This document shows, piece after piece, positions 45,621 to 57,757 of a stretch of DNA of 64,000 bases. Under the pieces are notes generated by a model. That model saw only the letters and a list, made by a program, of their open reading frames with translations. It was not told the origin of the DNA and did not search any database. How positions within the stretch are numbered: the first letter of the stretch is position 1; every line of letters begins with the position of its first letter. Made by a program: the position numbers and the translations under genes. The DNA is from Nymphaea colorata (taxonomy: Eukaryota; Streptophyta; Magnoliopsida; Nymphaeales; Nymphaeaceae). The stretch is from the NCBI RefSeq assembly GCF_008831285.2, contig NC_045142.1, positions 21,081,354 through 21,145,353 on the forward strand. Direction: 5' to 3'.

Positions 45621-47119
45621 AACCAACTAAGGAGCCGAGTAGAAGAAGGAGCATGGCGACCAGAGTCCGACCAACATACCTCACCGGAGCTTCAACCTTC
45701 ACCGTAAAAGGAGGAAGACACGCGTGCTTAGGCGCTTTCTAGGCTTGCATCCCCTATCTACGTCACTTTCCTAGGGGTTACTCGAAGGTGAAGCCTCATT
45801 TATTTATCCAATTGGACTTTGATTGCTATTCTCTTGCATTTTCCAATACATCCATTGAGGAGGAACGTGGCTGGTTCGTGGGAGTAGTAGAGGTAGTGAA
45901 AGGCGAAGAATGAGCTTAACCTTGAGGGAAGCCTCAATGCTCACCGGCGACCGGCGATTGCATCCCCTTTTCTCTACAAAAGACCAAGGTTAAATTAGTC
46001 TCACGGGTGAAGGCTTTCCTCTCCTTGAAGTTAATACATTGTTGACTTCATAGTCTTGATACTTGCTGGATTTTTGCTCTCTTTACTGAATTCCAGCTAG
46101 GAACCGCGGGCATCAACCACGACCATGCATGGAGTTGATGCCAAGAAGGGAAGGAACCGCTTCCGCCGGGCGATATCGGTGACCACTTCCTCCAATCGAC
46201 ACAACATTGATTCTTGGGGTTAACTATCAATTTGGCGACTAGATCTACTTCCCCCCAATCTACTTCCCTCTCTTGCGGATTCATCTTGGTAGAACAGTAA
46301 TCTCTCTCAAATATCTTGTTCTAGCCAATGAGAACTTGCTGTCTGGATCTTGAAGGTAGCGGAATACCGGAGAGCAACATCCTAGTTGCTGGAATCTCAT
46401 CTCCGGTGAGCACGTGGAGACCCCAAGCGAGGCCTTGGGAGGTATATTCCGGTTCACCCTATAGAACTGTGAGTTGGGTGCAATTTCTTTAAGCCGTCCA
46501 AGAACCTTAAGAACATAAAAATATACATAAGTTCAGTGAACAAGTGATGAAAATATAATTATGATGCAGATGCAGGGAATCTTAACTATCAGACACAAAA
46601 ATGAAAAAACAAATTAGGAATTAATATGTTTGCAAAATAATTCAGCTAACTAACTTGGTTCGTACCTTTTAGAAAAAAACAATCAAGAAGCATATGCTCT
46701 AATTTCTGACAATCCTAGTGAAGACCAACAAACACATGAAATCAATACCAAGGTCTAACAACTCCAACATTCACAGTTCTTCAACCATACCTCGGTTAGG
46801 ACATGTGCAACTTAGCTACATGGTTTTAAACAGAATCAAATGCTCAATGAAAAGAACACGACAGTTAACAATCAAACCAGAACTACTATAATTAAGATTC
46901 AAACAAGCATGGAACCACAACACTACTTTAACCCATGTCCCTACCATGCTAGACTATACACAAAAAGTACTCTAGTCAACTACGCACTACATAAAACTGT
47001 CTCAAAATAAGCATGGCCATAAATAAAATAATGAACATGGGTCTCAAAGTCTAAAGACTCTAAACCAGGTTGACACTCAACAATAAGACCAAACCTCAAC
47101 TAAAATGATCTAAAGAGAA
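45621..47119. other. No gene seen; probable older repeat DNA
   Basis: The first 900 bp have a higher GC content and lack a coding frame. They resume the sequence interrupted by copia C, since 39793-40323 ends in the same GTGAG. The remainder is A-rich and without features. Confidence 0.4.
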
Positions 47120-48850
47120 TTAGTATTCCCTCGTATACTCACCAATCAGGAATATAGCAAAAGACGTCAAGTTTTCTTTGCAAAGAATTGAACTTTGAAA
47201 TGGCTTGTTATTTTCAAAGTCTTGCCCATAAGCTTTTAGTGCATGTTGTGTGGAAAAGACAAATTCTTTTACCTGAAGCATTGATGAAGTATTAGGATTG
47301 GGAATCGCACCGATGCTATCAAGTCTCACGAAGGGATTTCTTTCCATTTTCAAGGTGTGAGCATAAAGAAATTGTTATCTGCTTCATAGGAAACCAAAGA
47401 AAAGGAGTAGATATTAACCTCGAATCATTCATAGACAAAGGATCTGCAATCCTGCATCCCTTGGCAGACACTTTTTCTTTCTTGCTTTCTTTGTCATTGA
47501 TTTTCTTTTGCTTTTCTTGCTTTTTTTTTGTTCGTCTTCTTTGTCATTTCAATTTTTTTTTTAGGCCGGCCTTCACCTTTGAGGGGAATACCTCACCACC
47601 CCAAAGGCTACTACAGAACGCCATCCTTTGATGGTTTGGTGTAGCTTTGTCACGTGTCATACCCACTTCAACTTATCAGTTTCAACGAGACAAATGTTCA
47701 TAGGTTGTTATCTTCGTGGAATACACATAAATCACCTTTATGCATACCCAGTACTCCGATTACTAACCCAGAGGAACAACTACACTCGCCCTGAGCCCAT
47801 CTCTCAACACTCATTTTGCTATTGCCAAGGTTTCAAAGAACACTCAGGCTTCCACCTCTTCGCACTTTCATGTTTGATTCTTGCAGATGTTTGATTGCAA
47901 GGCGAATAACATTTCCTAATCCTTGAGCTCCTCGACATCACTGAACCCATCTTCATAGCTGACACAAAGAATCTTTCCAGTCTTCTCCTTCAATTGACTG
48001 ATAGCAAGGGCTTGAAACTTCCTCCTTGACCCTCAAAGGAATACCTAAGACAAATCGAAGGTACATCGTCATGCAGCAAAATTCCTTTTCAAAAATAGTT
48101 GGTTTATTAAAACTTCTTGACGTCAAGTGATATATTACCTAGATTGTTTCCTTTCCTTCAGAAGATACGTTTATAAAACCAAGTGACCTTTGGTTGGAAG
48201 AAGAGAAATGACTAGGATGGTTTTTGCAAACTAAACATAGCAAGAAAGCACTCCCCTTGAACTCACCTGTAAACATAGGGCTTTGTGATGGAAGGGTTCA
48301 TAACAACATGAATTCCTTAGACTTCTCCTATTGTAAGGGTTCTTGAGAAAAGGGAAAAAAATGACTAAGAGAAAAGGTTTCCAACTCCGCTACAAATTAA
48401 AACACCACTTTCAAAGCTGACGCGAAATTGAAGGTTGACAAGATGAAAGGATGGATTCCATAGCCCACGACACATAATAATGTAGGTGTAATTTGAGGAA
48501 TGGTAGGAGGGAAAGGTACTCTTTGCCTTCCATTTCATATAAAATAAATTAGCTCAGATTGTTGAAGAGATATAACACACTAGAAATGAAAAACATGACA
48601 GCTCAATCCTCTCAACCTAATCAGCAGCAGCAAGATTCAATCTGCTCGTTGTCAAAAACCGTAACATATACAACATGTCTTCTAATTGCCACAGCAATTG
48701 GTACTGGCGCAGATTTCAAATAAGTCAACAACTAATTCAGAATCAATCAGTAAAATTTATAGCAGCAAACTGTCTCATTTTTTCTTTGAGAAAGAAGCCC
48801 CAACTTGGCAAGAAAACAAATCACACATACCCAAGCTATGATACCATGTG
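47120..48850 (-). mobile_element. Uncharacterised repeat element, copy 1
   Basis: Shares long blocks with 60130-61490: CTTTGAAAT(G/A)GCTT, TTGGCAGACAC followed by T-rich DNA, AGGCCG(G/A)CCTTCAC, GAATACCTCACCACCCC, ATAAATCACCTTTATGC and CCTGAGCCCATCTCTCAAC. Towards the right both copies have a PBS-like site (TGGTATCATAGC at 48840-48847 region here). There is no recognisable protein. A non-autonomous LTR element is the best guess. Confidence 0.45.
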
Positions 48851-50015
48851 AACAAACTAAATATCTCACAAATAGGCAAATCTATGACACTTCTGAATCG
48901 CAAATTAATTTGTTAAGAACCTCACAAATAGCCCTTTAAGAACTTGATCGACCAACAAACAGAAAACAACATGAGCTGTTGGGATCTCCAACAGCTTGAA
49001 ACATAGCCCATGCAGAGTCCTTGGCTCTCTACAGCTAAGATATTCAGCTGATAAAGCAGAAAAAGAAAAGAAAATAAGATAAAATAAAAGACCACAAAGA
49101 TAAGAAAAATAAAAAATAAGAGATTACACAAAGCAAAAAAAATACATACTGCTGACTTCCTAACATAGTAGATGTCATCTACAGTAAAAGATATTCAGTG
49201 TTTCATAGCAACATATGAAAAGCATGTCCACCACAGTAAGCATTTTCATTTACTTATGCCACATACCAAGACTTGTTTAACCAATCCCTTGGCATTACAA
49301 TGCAGAAGAACCCATATGAATGAATGCATATAGAAATACAAATATCATACTGGATTGGAAATCAATCGATGATCACATAATGATTACATACATATATGTT
49401 CACTCACTTTGACAACTACAAAAAAAAATCAATACTGATTTAAATAATTTTGCTTCTCCTCAGACGCCTCAAAGAATAACATGAAAAAAGGGAAGTTAAA
49501 GAATTAAATTGCCTAAGAATTACTTATGAAAGCTAATGACAAACTTAACGTACTCCAATGTGAATGAAATACAAAAAAGTGCTGTTGAAGCATACCAAAA
49601 AACAAGGTATATATACACACAAAAATTTCATGAAACAACTTGAGGACTAGCACAACGAAGACAACAAATCAGTGAGAGAGACAGGAAAAGATAACATACA
49701 AGAGCTGTGTCGGCCATGGCAGATGCAGAGCCTTAGCCAGAGAGAGAGAGAGAACATGTTAACATAGATGTTTCAGAAATGACCTCATATGAGAACAACC
49801 ACCAGCAATTAGGGCTGGACCACCTTCTTTCCGCAGGCCAGGGCTGTAAATCAGAGACAAAGAATGAGTATCTAAGCAGAGAAAGGCATTTTGTCTCGGC
49901 CATGGCCTACTCAGAACCTGGATTGAGCGACAAAAAGGGAGAGGGGGTGGAGAAAGAAGGTTTAGTGCATACCTTGAAGAAGAGCGGGAGCTCGGAGGGA
50001 GACGGGTTGCATGGC
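48851..50015. other. No supported gene
   Basis: A-rich DNA. A short minus-strand start (ATGGCCGACACAGC, about 49716) preceded by GA repeats resembles a first exon, but nothing can be joined to it. Confidence 0.35.
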
Positions 50016-50163
50016 AGTTGAAGAAGAAGAGGGGAGATGTAGGGGAAGAGCTTGCGGCTGAGATGTTTCACCGAGAGGACAGGGAAAGAAGTTGAAGAAG
50101 AAGAGGGGAGACGCAGGGGAAGAGCCTGCGGCTGAAAGGTTTCATCGAGAGGAAAGGGAAAGT
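50016..50163. repeat. 74-bp tandem repeat, two copies
   Basis: AGTTGAAGAAGAAGAGGGGA starts at 50016 and 50090. Each copy runs through GGGGAAGAGC(T/C)TGCGGCTGA and GAGAGGA(C/A)AGGGAAAG. The minus-strand ORF 49907-50215 exists because of this repeat. Confidence 0.9.
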
Positions 50164-50766
50164 GTGTGGGATGAAGTTTAGAAGTTCGTCTGGGTTTAAA
50201 TGTTAGGGAAAACAAACAATTTCTTGGTGAGAGAGAGAGACGGACGTTGAATACCTGAATGAGGCTGAAAGGCTTCCTTCTTGGGAATTAATTTTGATTT
50301 CCCGTTATCGCGGAATTCCTTAATTTTCTTGCTTTCCATTAATTAATAACAAATAGTCCAACTCCAGATTAAAGAGGACGTTCATATTAGAATATTCCAG
50401 TCCCTTTAATTGTACGTACATGGTAAATTGGTGGATCCGGTGCGCACCAATTAACATCCAAATACTCAATTTAATGTGTTTACAGACCCAATAGTCATCA
50501 ATGCTTTCCAAAACCTTTATCCAATAAATTAGGATCTGTATCCCGTGGGAAATAAGCAGGTCCAAAAAACTGCAAGGTTTCAAAGTGACCCAGTTTTGAT
50601 TAGGCAATTTCTTGTGAAAAAGGCCACAATCGACGATCGATTTCTGCCGAGGCCTTCAGCTAAATACAAACAAATGAGGGAGAGGGGGGCGGGCAACATG
50701 ATGTACCCCCATCTCTCATCAGTCGTATCAGCCACTCGACTCACTGCATGCGGCCAATGACTGCCC

Positions 50767-50817
50767 ATATATATATTTATTTACTATATATGTATACGTA
50801 TATTTATTTATTTATTT

Positions 50818-50881
<64 letters not shown>

Positions 50882-50908
50882 CACACACTCTCTCTCTCTC
50901 TCTCTCTC
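50767..50908. repeat. Compound (TA)n/(CA)n/(CT)n microsatellite
   Basis: TATATA and TATTTATT runs, about 55 bp of near-perfect (AT)n (50818-50877), then ACACACAC and a (CT)n run. Confidence 0.95.
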
Positions 50909-51520
50909 ATACAAGGCTTTTCTAACAACACTTAACCACTTAAAATCCTTCAAATGATATCCATTGGTCAACATGATCTCTTACGCCTATGGTCAACTTT
51001 TTCCAATCATTTGTATCTACTCCTTCGAATTGCCTTCAATTGATTAAATTTTTGTGGTCGTATGAATTTTCAGTATGTTACCATCTTTCCCCTTCTTCAA
51101 CATTCTTGACTGTCTCATTGTATGAGTATGATTTGAATGACCTTAGCAAGTATGAGATTTATATTCATGCTTAACATGATGTCAGTATTACCCTTCATTA
51201 GCTTTAAAGGCTTGGCATCATGGATAACAAATCTACTCACCTGTGTTGGACATGCTGTTTGCTTGCAACCCATACTGATAAGACAATGTACCAATTCACT
51301 AAGTGTAGAAGAGCAGATTAAAATGTCATACAATTACCATGGTAGTCATCAAACCAATAACATCAAACGCCTAATATCTCTACTTTTGAGAGAGCAAGGC
51401 TAAACTAGTATCAGTATTCTATCAGACAATATAAAATCGATAAAACAAGATAATAGACAAATAGTATCATTAATGAACGAACATGAATGGGAATCTAGCA
51501 AACAAAACACCTTTTATAAA
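50909..51520. other. No gene seen
   Basis: AT-rich spacer before the second copy of the large duplicated segment. Confidence 0.35.
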
Positions 51521-53217
51521 GCTTTGACAAAAATTTTACACTCAGTTTACGACTGGAGACCTATTATGACATGTCTAGACAATTGCATAAATGAAAGGAA
51601 TTGCATCATGGATTCATAAATACATACATCAGTGTCCAATGAATGCAGTCTACAACTTTCCATAGATTGAGTGAGAGAGAGAGACAGTGATACGAAGTTT
51701 GCATTACACAACAATGTCTTGAGGAGTACACACGAAAAGTTAGAAAATGCACTCTCAAGGTTTCTGTATGTGATTGTGGTTTTATGAGATACAATGTGCT
51801 TTTTGTCTGTAAGAAAGCTAAACATTGCACAGAAATTCATGAGAAATGAGGGGAAACGATCTCTCAAGCTTCCCATATGTGATTAATGATCATTAAAATC
51901 AATGAGGAAACACATAGGTTTCTCTTTAATGAAAGCAGTCTCTTGCACAGATATTCAAGAGAAATGTCGGACATTGGTGTATCATGGTTCCAATATGTGA
52001 TTACTGATCATTGTTACCAACAAGGAAAAATGTTTTTCTAGAGCATATCCTTCCCCTAAGTAGAATGTGTACAATCATGGCCAAGTCTATAGCTGAATAT
52101 TGAACTTTCCACAAGCTTTACTTCAAAATAATTGTTCATATATGGCACAATCAAAACTAAAGCAGTTTCTATATTTAACAAGGATTTGAACTAACCTTTC
52201 TTTCTCAAAGACAGAAATGATTTCTCTGCTTTAGTACTTGTGTAAACCGATGATGGGTTTCCTTGGTATTTCAGCACGTGCAAATCAACATTTTCACTTA
52301 CCAATTTGGGGCATTTACTAATTGACTCAAACTTCAGAGGTAATGTCGGAATTTATGAACTGTTCTAAGCCCGCTGCCTGGTTCACCACAGCTTAAGAGT
52401 GGCCCTCCATATCAGTATATATGCATTCTTTACCATCGAAGGTGTGCTCTCCTTGTACCATCTTGCAGGCCACTAGGACCTTCTCCCTATCAATTTTTGA
52501 GTAAGGAAGTCCCATACCAACCATGATTTTATCCTTCTCCTCCATGTAGTCAAACTTGTAACCCAGTCAAGGTTGGGAGTGACAATTTCTGGCTCCAAGA
52601 ACTGGGGCACTGGTATGTAACCTCTCCCCCTCTCCTTGTAATCGGCCTATGATTTCATCCCCAATGATCTGATATCCCTCAAAACCCTTGCAATCGGATC
52701 TCGAAGGACCCTTCGTAATTTTATGATGCTTTTCCCTGATTCTCATAGACTTGCCATTCGTAAGAGAATGCCCAACGTTGAACTTGCCCCCTTTTGGAAC
52801 ATGATTGCAATTCACCAAGGGAAAAGGGTCACCAACTGTAATATCAAATAGTGGTGCCTGTTATTATCTTCGTTCCCTCCCGTCCCTACATCTTGTTTTG
52901 AGTCGCCAGCCTCGTCTCCTCCTTGATCACCTCACTATTCATGCCATTCCCCCACGGCGGGTTTCATGGCTGCTTTGCACTCCTTCCATTCACATGTGAG
53001 GCCTCCAGCAAAGCGACTTAGCGCTCTGCCGATAACTCCACATAAACATAAGAAGAATTATGTGTACCTTGCCGTTTGACTATTGGTAATAGGGCAATGG
53101 TGCCTTTCTTGGGTGATCGAACGAATGTGCCCCCATGGCCTAAATGGTGCTTCCCAATTCCAACTATTTCTATTTCCAACTTGAATCGACATGAAGTATG
53201 AATGAACATCCAAGATT

Positions 53218-53754
53218 TCATAAAATCTGGCTCATTCCTTTTTCATCAACATTAACGATTGTATGGCCATTTTCTTGTAGGTTCTCTTCACTTCCTGCAA
53301 TCTCTTGCTTCATGACCTCAACGCAAGGGAAATTATTGTTGCTACCATAAAAAACGAGTTGATGACAGACCTTAACCGTCTCTTTGTCTTGAGAGGCGGA
53401 CACTACCTTTGCTATTTGTTCTCCATCCTTGTATGACAACTCTAGAATGTTCTCAGTTCTGATCACCTTACCATCTAAGTTGTTAAGCAATTGTTCTAGC
53501 AGGTCTTTGAAAGCCTTTTGCTGTGCCATTATCATTCCCAATCTCTTATCCATGGATTCTCGGGAATGCTCGATCTTCCCAACCTTCCTTTCCATCGCCT
53601 CCGTGAACTTGTCCATCATTTGGTTCTCTTCCTCCAATTGCTTGCAGAAGGATTCAAGAACTGCGGGATCTTCATCCTCATCAACAGACAATGTGAAGAG
53701 GTGGTTTGGTTTGGTGAAGAAGACGACCGGCTCTGATACCATTTTAGCCACCAC
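53218..53754 (-). pseudogene. Gag-like ORF of a non-autonomous LTR element, copy 2
   Basis: 178 codons open through the site that is frameshifted in copy 1: KPNHLFTLSVDEDEDPAVLE, a long coiled coil (KQLEEENQMMDKFTEAMERK, SRESMDKRLGMIMAQQKAF), then LELSYKDGEQIAKVVSASQD and GSEENLQENGH. It ends in a stop at the same place as copy 1, followed by the MKSWMFIHTSCRFKLE frame. This copy shows what the ORF looked like before the copy-1 lesion, but it too ends without knuckle or enzymes. Confidence 0.5.
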
Positions 53755-54150
53755 CTGCTAACATCCACCTGCTACGAGAAAACACTCACCCACACACACT
53801 GCCATAACCCTGTTAGAGCAACCCTCACCAGAGGAAATCCCTAGTTCATCGGTAACCCTAAGGACCCCCACAATTCCCTTATTTATAGTGATCTTCTCGA
53901 TCAGTCCAGTAGACCCGATTCTTGATCCGAACCCTAGACTGTAACAGTCTCCAACCTGGTTCTTGAAATCGAGAGGCTCCTCAACTCAAACCGAGATGTC
54001 TCCCCAACTTGGTTCTTGAAACCGAGTTGCTCCCCGACCCGGTTCTTGAAGATGATACGTCACTCCAACTTGGTTCTTCAAACCGAGATGCCTCCCCAAC
54101 CCGGTTCTATGAAACGACCCCCACAACTAAACTCTGCTATGCCGAGAGGT
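53743..54150 (-). repeat. Partial LTR, copy 2
   Basis: Corresponds to 39158-39753 with one copy of the 181-bp unit. The PBS GGCTCTGATACCA is at 53729-53741. The outer end is lost at 54150, where unrelated sequence starts. Confidence 0.7.
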
Positions 54151-55068
54151 AAAACTCCATTTTGGGAGGTCAATGCAAGGGTGAATTCATACCTGGGTTA
54201 TGTGGATGATTGGAGGTGTCATGATGAGAGCTGCTAGAGCCAGTCTAGACTATGGAGTACCTGTCACGACAAGCCAGTCAACCTGCAGAGTGCTGCCAGG
54301 CCATAATCTCCATAGAAATCAACAAGCACATGACTCTGAACTGTATAACATGCATGAAAGCCTACCTGCAAACCATGCAATATCTCAGGCATAGGGAGCT
54401 CAGGACACCAGCTTTGCACAGAACTGCATCAGGTTTTATACTTAGAAGAGCCAATATTTTATCCTTTGTTGAAGAACATCTAGCAGAAATTGACAACCAG
54501 CCGTACTTGCTCTGAACAGATGATGGCTTTATACAAAGCTCTCTCCACTTTCGGTGTTGGATCGGGGCGTCTTCTTCCATGGCAATTGTGGAAGAAGCTG
54601 CGTCATTTTTTTTTTCTCTAGGAAAACCTCATTTGATATCTTGCATGTGTGCTCCTAATTTTGCTACAGATGATCAAGACAAGAAAAGGGCTAGAATAAA
54701 AAAAACTCAAACTTCCTTGGTGGCTTTGATGGAAACAGAACACGCTCTTATTTTAGTTTGTGAGCTTTTCTTTACACCCAGCATGATAAAAAACTAGGGC
54801 TCTTTTAGAATCACAGTTCAGGGAGAGAATTATCTTAGCCTTTCCTTTATTATCAAGGGAACATAGAATTTCTTACCCTCTCCAAATAAGATGTCATGTT
54901 TCTGTCCCAGTTTCCCACTTATCATGACATCTATCACAGTCAAAGAGAGAGGTCACCCTTTTTCAATAAAAACAACAGTCATAAATCGAAATTCTCCACA
55001 ATAATAAAAAAATATAAAGATTTAAGCTAAATATGCTATGCATGATGTGTGAAACCATAAAGTTTATC
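54151..55068. other. Mixed repeat debris, no gene
   Basis: 54300-54415 shares AATCAACAAGCA(C/T)A, CTGTATAACATGCAT and CCTACCTGCAAACCATGCAA with 57025-57215. 54955-55069 shares GATTTAAGCTAAATATGCTA with 59763-59870. No coding frame is supported. Confidence 0.5.
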
Positions 55069-55196
55069 TAAACTAATGCAGTGCTACACTTCCTTTGATG
55101 AATAAAGTTTTATCTAAACTAATGCAATGCTACACTTCCTTTGATGAATAAAGTTTTATCTAAACTAATGCAATGCTATACTTCCTTTGATGAATA
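55069..55196. repeat. 46-bp tandem repeat, three copies
   Basis: TTTATCTAAACTAATGCA(G/A)T, then GCTACACTTCCTTTGATGAA; TCCTTTGATG recurs at 55091, 55137 and 55183. Confidence 0.95.
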
Positions 55197-55734
55197 CTCT
55201 GCTGCTCACAAACCAGTGAAGTGGATGAAGCATTCCTCTTTTGGAATGCACGAGGAAGACTGAATGGATCAGGTTAGGAGGGGACATTGAGAGCATGATC
55301 GCCAATAGTGGATGTTGGGAGTTTTCAAAGAAGACTCAAAAGGAGGGAATGGTCCACGTATTTTGAGACAAAGGAGTTGAAATGTGGTTGCCCCTGGTAG
55401 CGAATAAATATCAGACCACCCACCCATTAGCGATCTTCTGATGTCATTGAAATATCGTGGTTGATGGACTACGATTACAAACTTCCTGATACGGATCGTG
55501 AAAAATTTGGTCGACTCTTTTCTATTCAATGAAGCCTCAACGTAGTCCCACCTGAAGAAGGTAACATTCTTCTGTCAAAAGACACTTCAGACAGATTGAT
55601 CTTGTTTTGTTCATCGATTGGTTGACAACAGGAGTCTGAATTTCAATACTCGCTTTCAAGTGACTCCATAACAATAGAAACAGCCTGACCTTAGTGTTGA
55701 GTGATTGAAGTCAGACAAAATATAGTAGTGCAAA

Positions 55735-56453
55735 AAATCCTCTTTTTCCCTAGCCCTGTGCCTGGCTCTGTAAATGTGCGCATTGTGGAAGACTTCTTCC
55801 TGTGAACCGAAAAAGAACAAATAGAAGACCTCGTCTGGGTCAAAATCCTCATCAAAGAAGTCGTTCCTGGCTCTTCTTCTTCTCCTCCTAATATGGTGTT
55901 TCTGGTTAAACTGAAAATCTTCAACCAGACCTGTTTGGTTCGTACTGCCTCCGCAATTCACTGTCACTGAAGCACTTGAAAGCTTTCAATACTATCTTGA
56001 ATGCCCCGTCGGCACCGGGGGCCTTATTCTTATCTGGATGAACTTTAAGGGACAATGTCCAGTAGGCTTTCTTGACTTCCTCCACAGAGCAGGTCTTCTC
56101 AAGGCCAAGAATTTCATAGTAATCCTTGCTCCTCGTGACTTGCCAAATCAATGCAGCATGTTCTCGGTGAAATCACATCTACCATTCGAAGAACCCGCAC
56201 GTGCCTTCTTTTCTTGCCGATTCGAATTCCCCTCTCATTCATAGTCTCGTTTCTCCTGACATATTTCTTCCTTAGAAACTTCAGAATCACGATTCATTCT
56301 CTCACAAGCAGCCAGAAGATCATCGACCTGCAAATTACCATCGACGCGCCGCGCAATTCGAATGAACTTCAGCACTCATGATTCAACACCAGAAGCGAAT
56401 GCCTCTTTCGCGATACTGACGCATCTCAATGCCTCATCCTTATTACCATCCAT
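55735..56453 (-). pseudogene. DnaJ-49-type J-domain protein, broken
   Basis: Homologue of the plant ER-membrane J proteins (chaperone protein dnaJ 49, DnaJB14-like). The start ATG is at 56453-56451 and reads MDGNKDEALRCVSIAKEAF, ASGVES, then an in-frame TGA at codon 26 (56378-56376) in place of the usual Arg, then LKFIRIARRVDGN and DDLLAAC. Further stops and a frameshift follow before the J domain SKDYYEILGLEKTCSVEEVK (56151-55921), which keeps the HPD motif in KVHPDKNKAPG. A one-base shift at about 55925 leads to TGLVEDFQFNQKHHIRRRRR, then FFDEDFDPDEVF and AHIYRAR. The hydrophobic C-terminal segment and DUF1977 region of full proteins (about 350 residues) are absent. No introns are seen, which may be ancestral. 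Confidence 0.88.
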
Positions 56454-56907
56454 GGATGAAACCATCCGAGTACCTCACACCAAATCCTTCACGCCCCTAT
56501 TGGTATCGATTTCTACACCGACTATACAAAATTAACCCCCTAATTTTGCTACCAAGATCAGAAAAGAACACAAAAATTCACTGGACACATCTAACCACCA
56601 TGTTCCTCTAAGTAAAGAAGGTCACCAATGGTACGAACAGAAACAATGAAGCCCATGAAAAATTGGGGATACCCAGGAAAAGTAACCAACAAAATTCAAT
56701 AAAATGAAATCAATTTCCAGAAAACAGAACTCGGGGACAATCTAAAACTCCAAAACTGATCAAAATTCCGATCTGTGAGTCCAATGAAGCCCCAATCAGA
56801 CAAACCCCCGTGAACTTGACTCTCAGTTTAAATCAAGCCTTAGTTCGATGATGATAACTAGCCAAATTCAACAAATCCTGGAAGAGGGTGGGCATGAAAG
56901 TGCTTTG

Positions 56908-57190
56908 AAGTCAGACAAAATATTAAAAAGCTACTCCTGGCAAATAGAGGGCAGGAGCTGGTCATGGCCAGCGAAAATGAAGCTCCACCAGATTCAAACA
57001 AGCATGGCATCATGATCTTCATAAAAATCAACAAGCATAGGACTCTAAAACTGTATAACATGCATAAAAACCTACCTGCAAACCATGCAAACAAAATATA
57101 GTAGTGCACCAAAAAGCTACTCCTGGCAAATAGAGGGCAGGTCATGGCCAGCGAAAATGAAGGAGCTCCACCAGATTCAGACAAGCATCT
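56908..57190. repeat. Imperfect tandem duplication
   Basis: AAGCTACTCCTGGCAAATAG, GGTCATGGCCAGCGAAAATG and CTCCACCAGATTC occur at 56930-57000 and again at 57111-57180. Part of the sequence between them also occurs at 54300-54415. Confidence 0.8.
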
Positions 57191-57757
57191 CGTGCAATAT
57201 CTCAGGCATTGGGAGCTCAGGAAAAATGAGCAAAGTCATTTAACCGGTTAGGTGAGGCTTCTTGCAAAACACGACCTCCGCCTCCTTTTGTTGCACATGC
57301 TCCGGCTTTGTCATCCTCCTGCTGCTTCGTTTTGCCTGACTCATGATCCATTGAGTTGACAACTGAAGCACTAGATGAAGCGAAGGCCTGAGAATCTAAC
57401 GAAAAAAACCAAACGCTTTGCCAAAACGGTAAACCGAGTCCCTGCACTCGAGCATCTCGTTAATGTTGTAACCAGCTCTGAATCCTAGATGGATAGATCA
57501 TCTCCTCCTCCTCCTCCTCAACCTCATCCTTGTTCTTGTTGGTAAAATTTTATCGTTTCCGTCGAATTGAATTGAGTAGTGGTTGGAAGTAGACCTGTCT
57601 TAACAGACTTTCTTATGAGAATGGAGTTCGGTTTAGGGATGGCGTCAAATCTGAGCCAGAAACTTATGTATTGGGTTTCTAATAATAATCTTTTCCTGGT
57701 TTTGGTGTCCGTGAAGATGGATTTTCGCTTGTTTTCTATGTGGGGTTACAGTGTGAT

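Larger units (their letters stand above)
51521..54150 (-). repeat. Large duplicated LTR-element segment, copy 2
   Basis: 2.6 kb matching 36840-39753. Both copies run from GCTTTGACAAAA to GCCGAGAGGT. It lacks the second LTR-internal duplication unit. Confidence 0.9.

Noticed and set aside
55069-55196. CRISPR-like array
   Set aside because: The units are adjacent copies of 46 bp without unique spacers and the genome is a plant's; it is a minisatellite.
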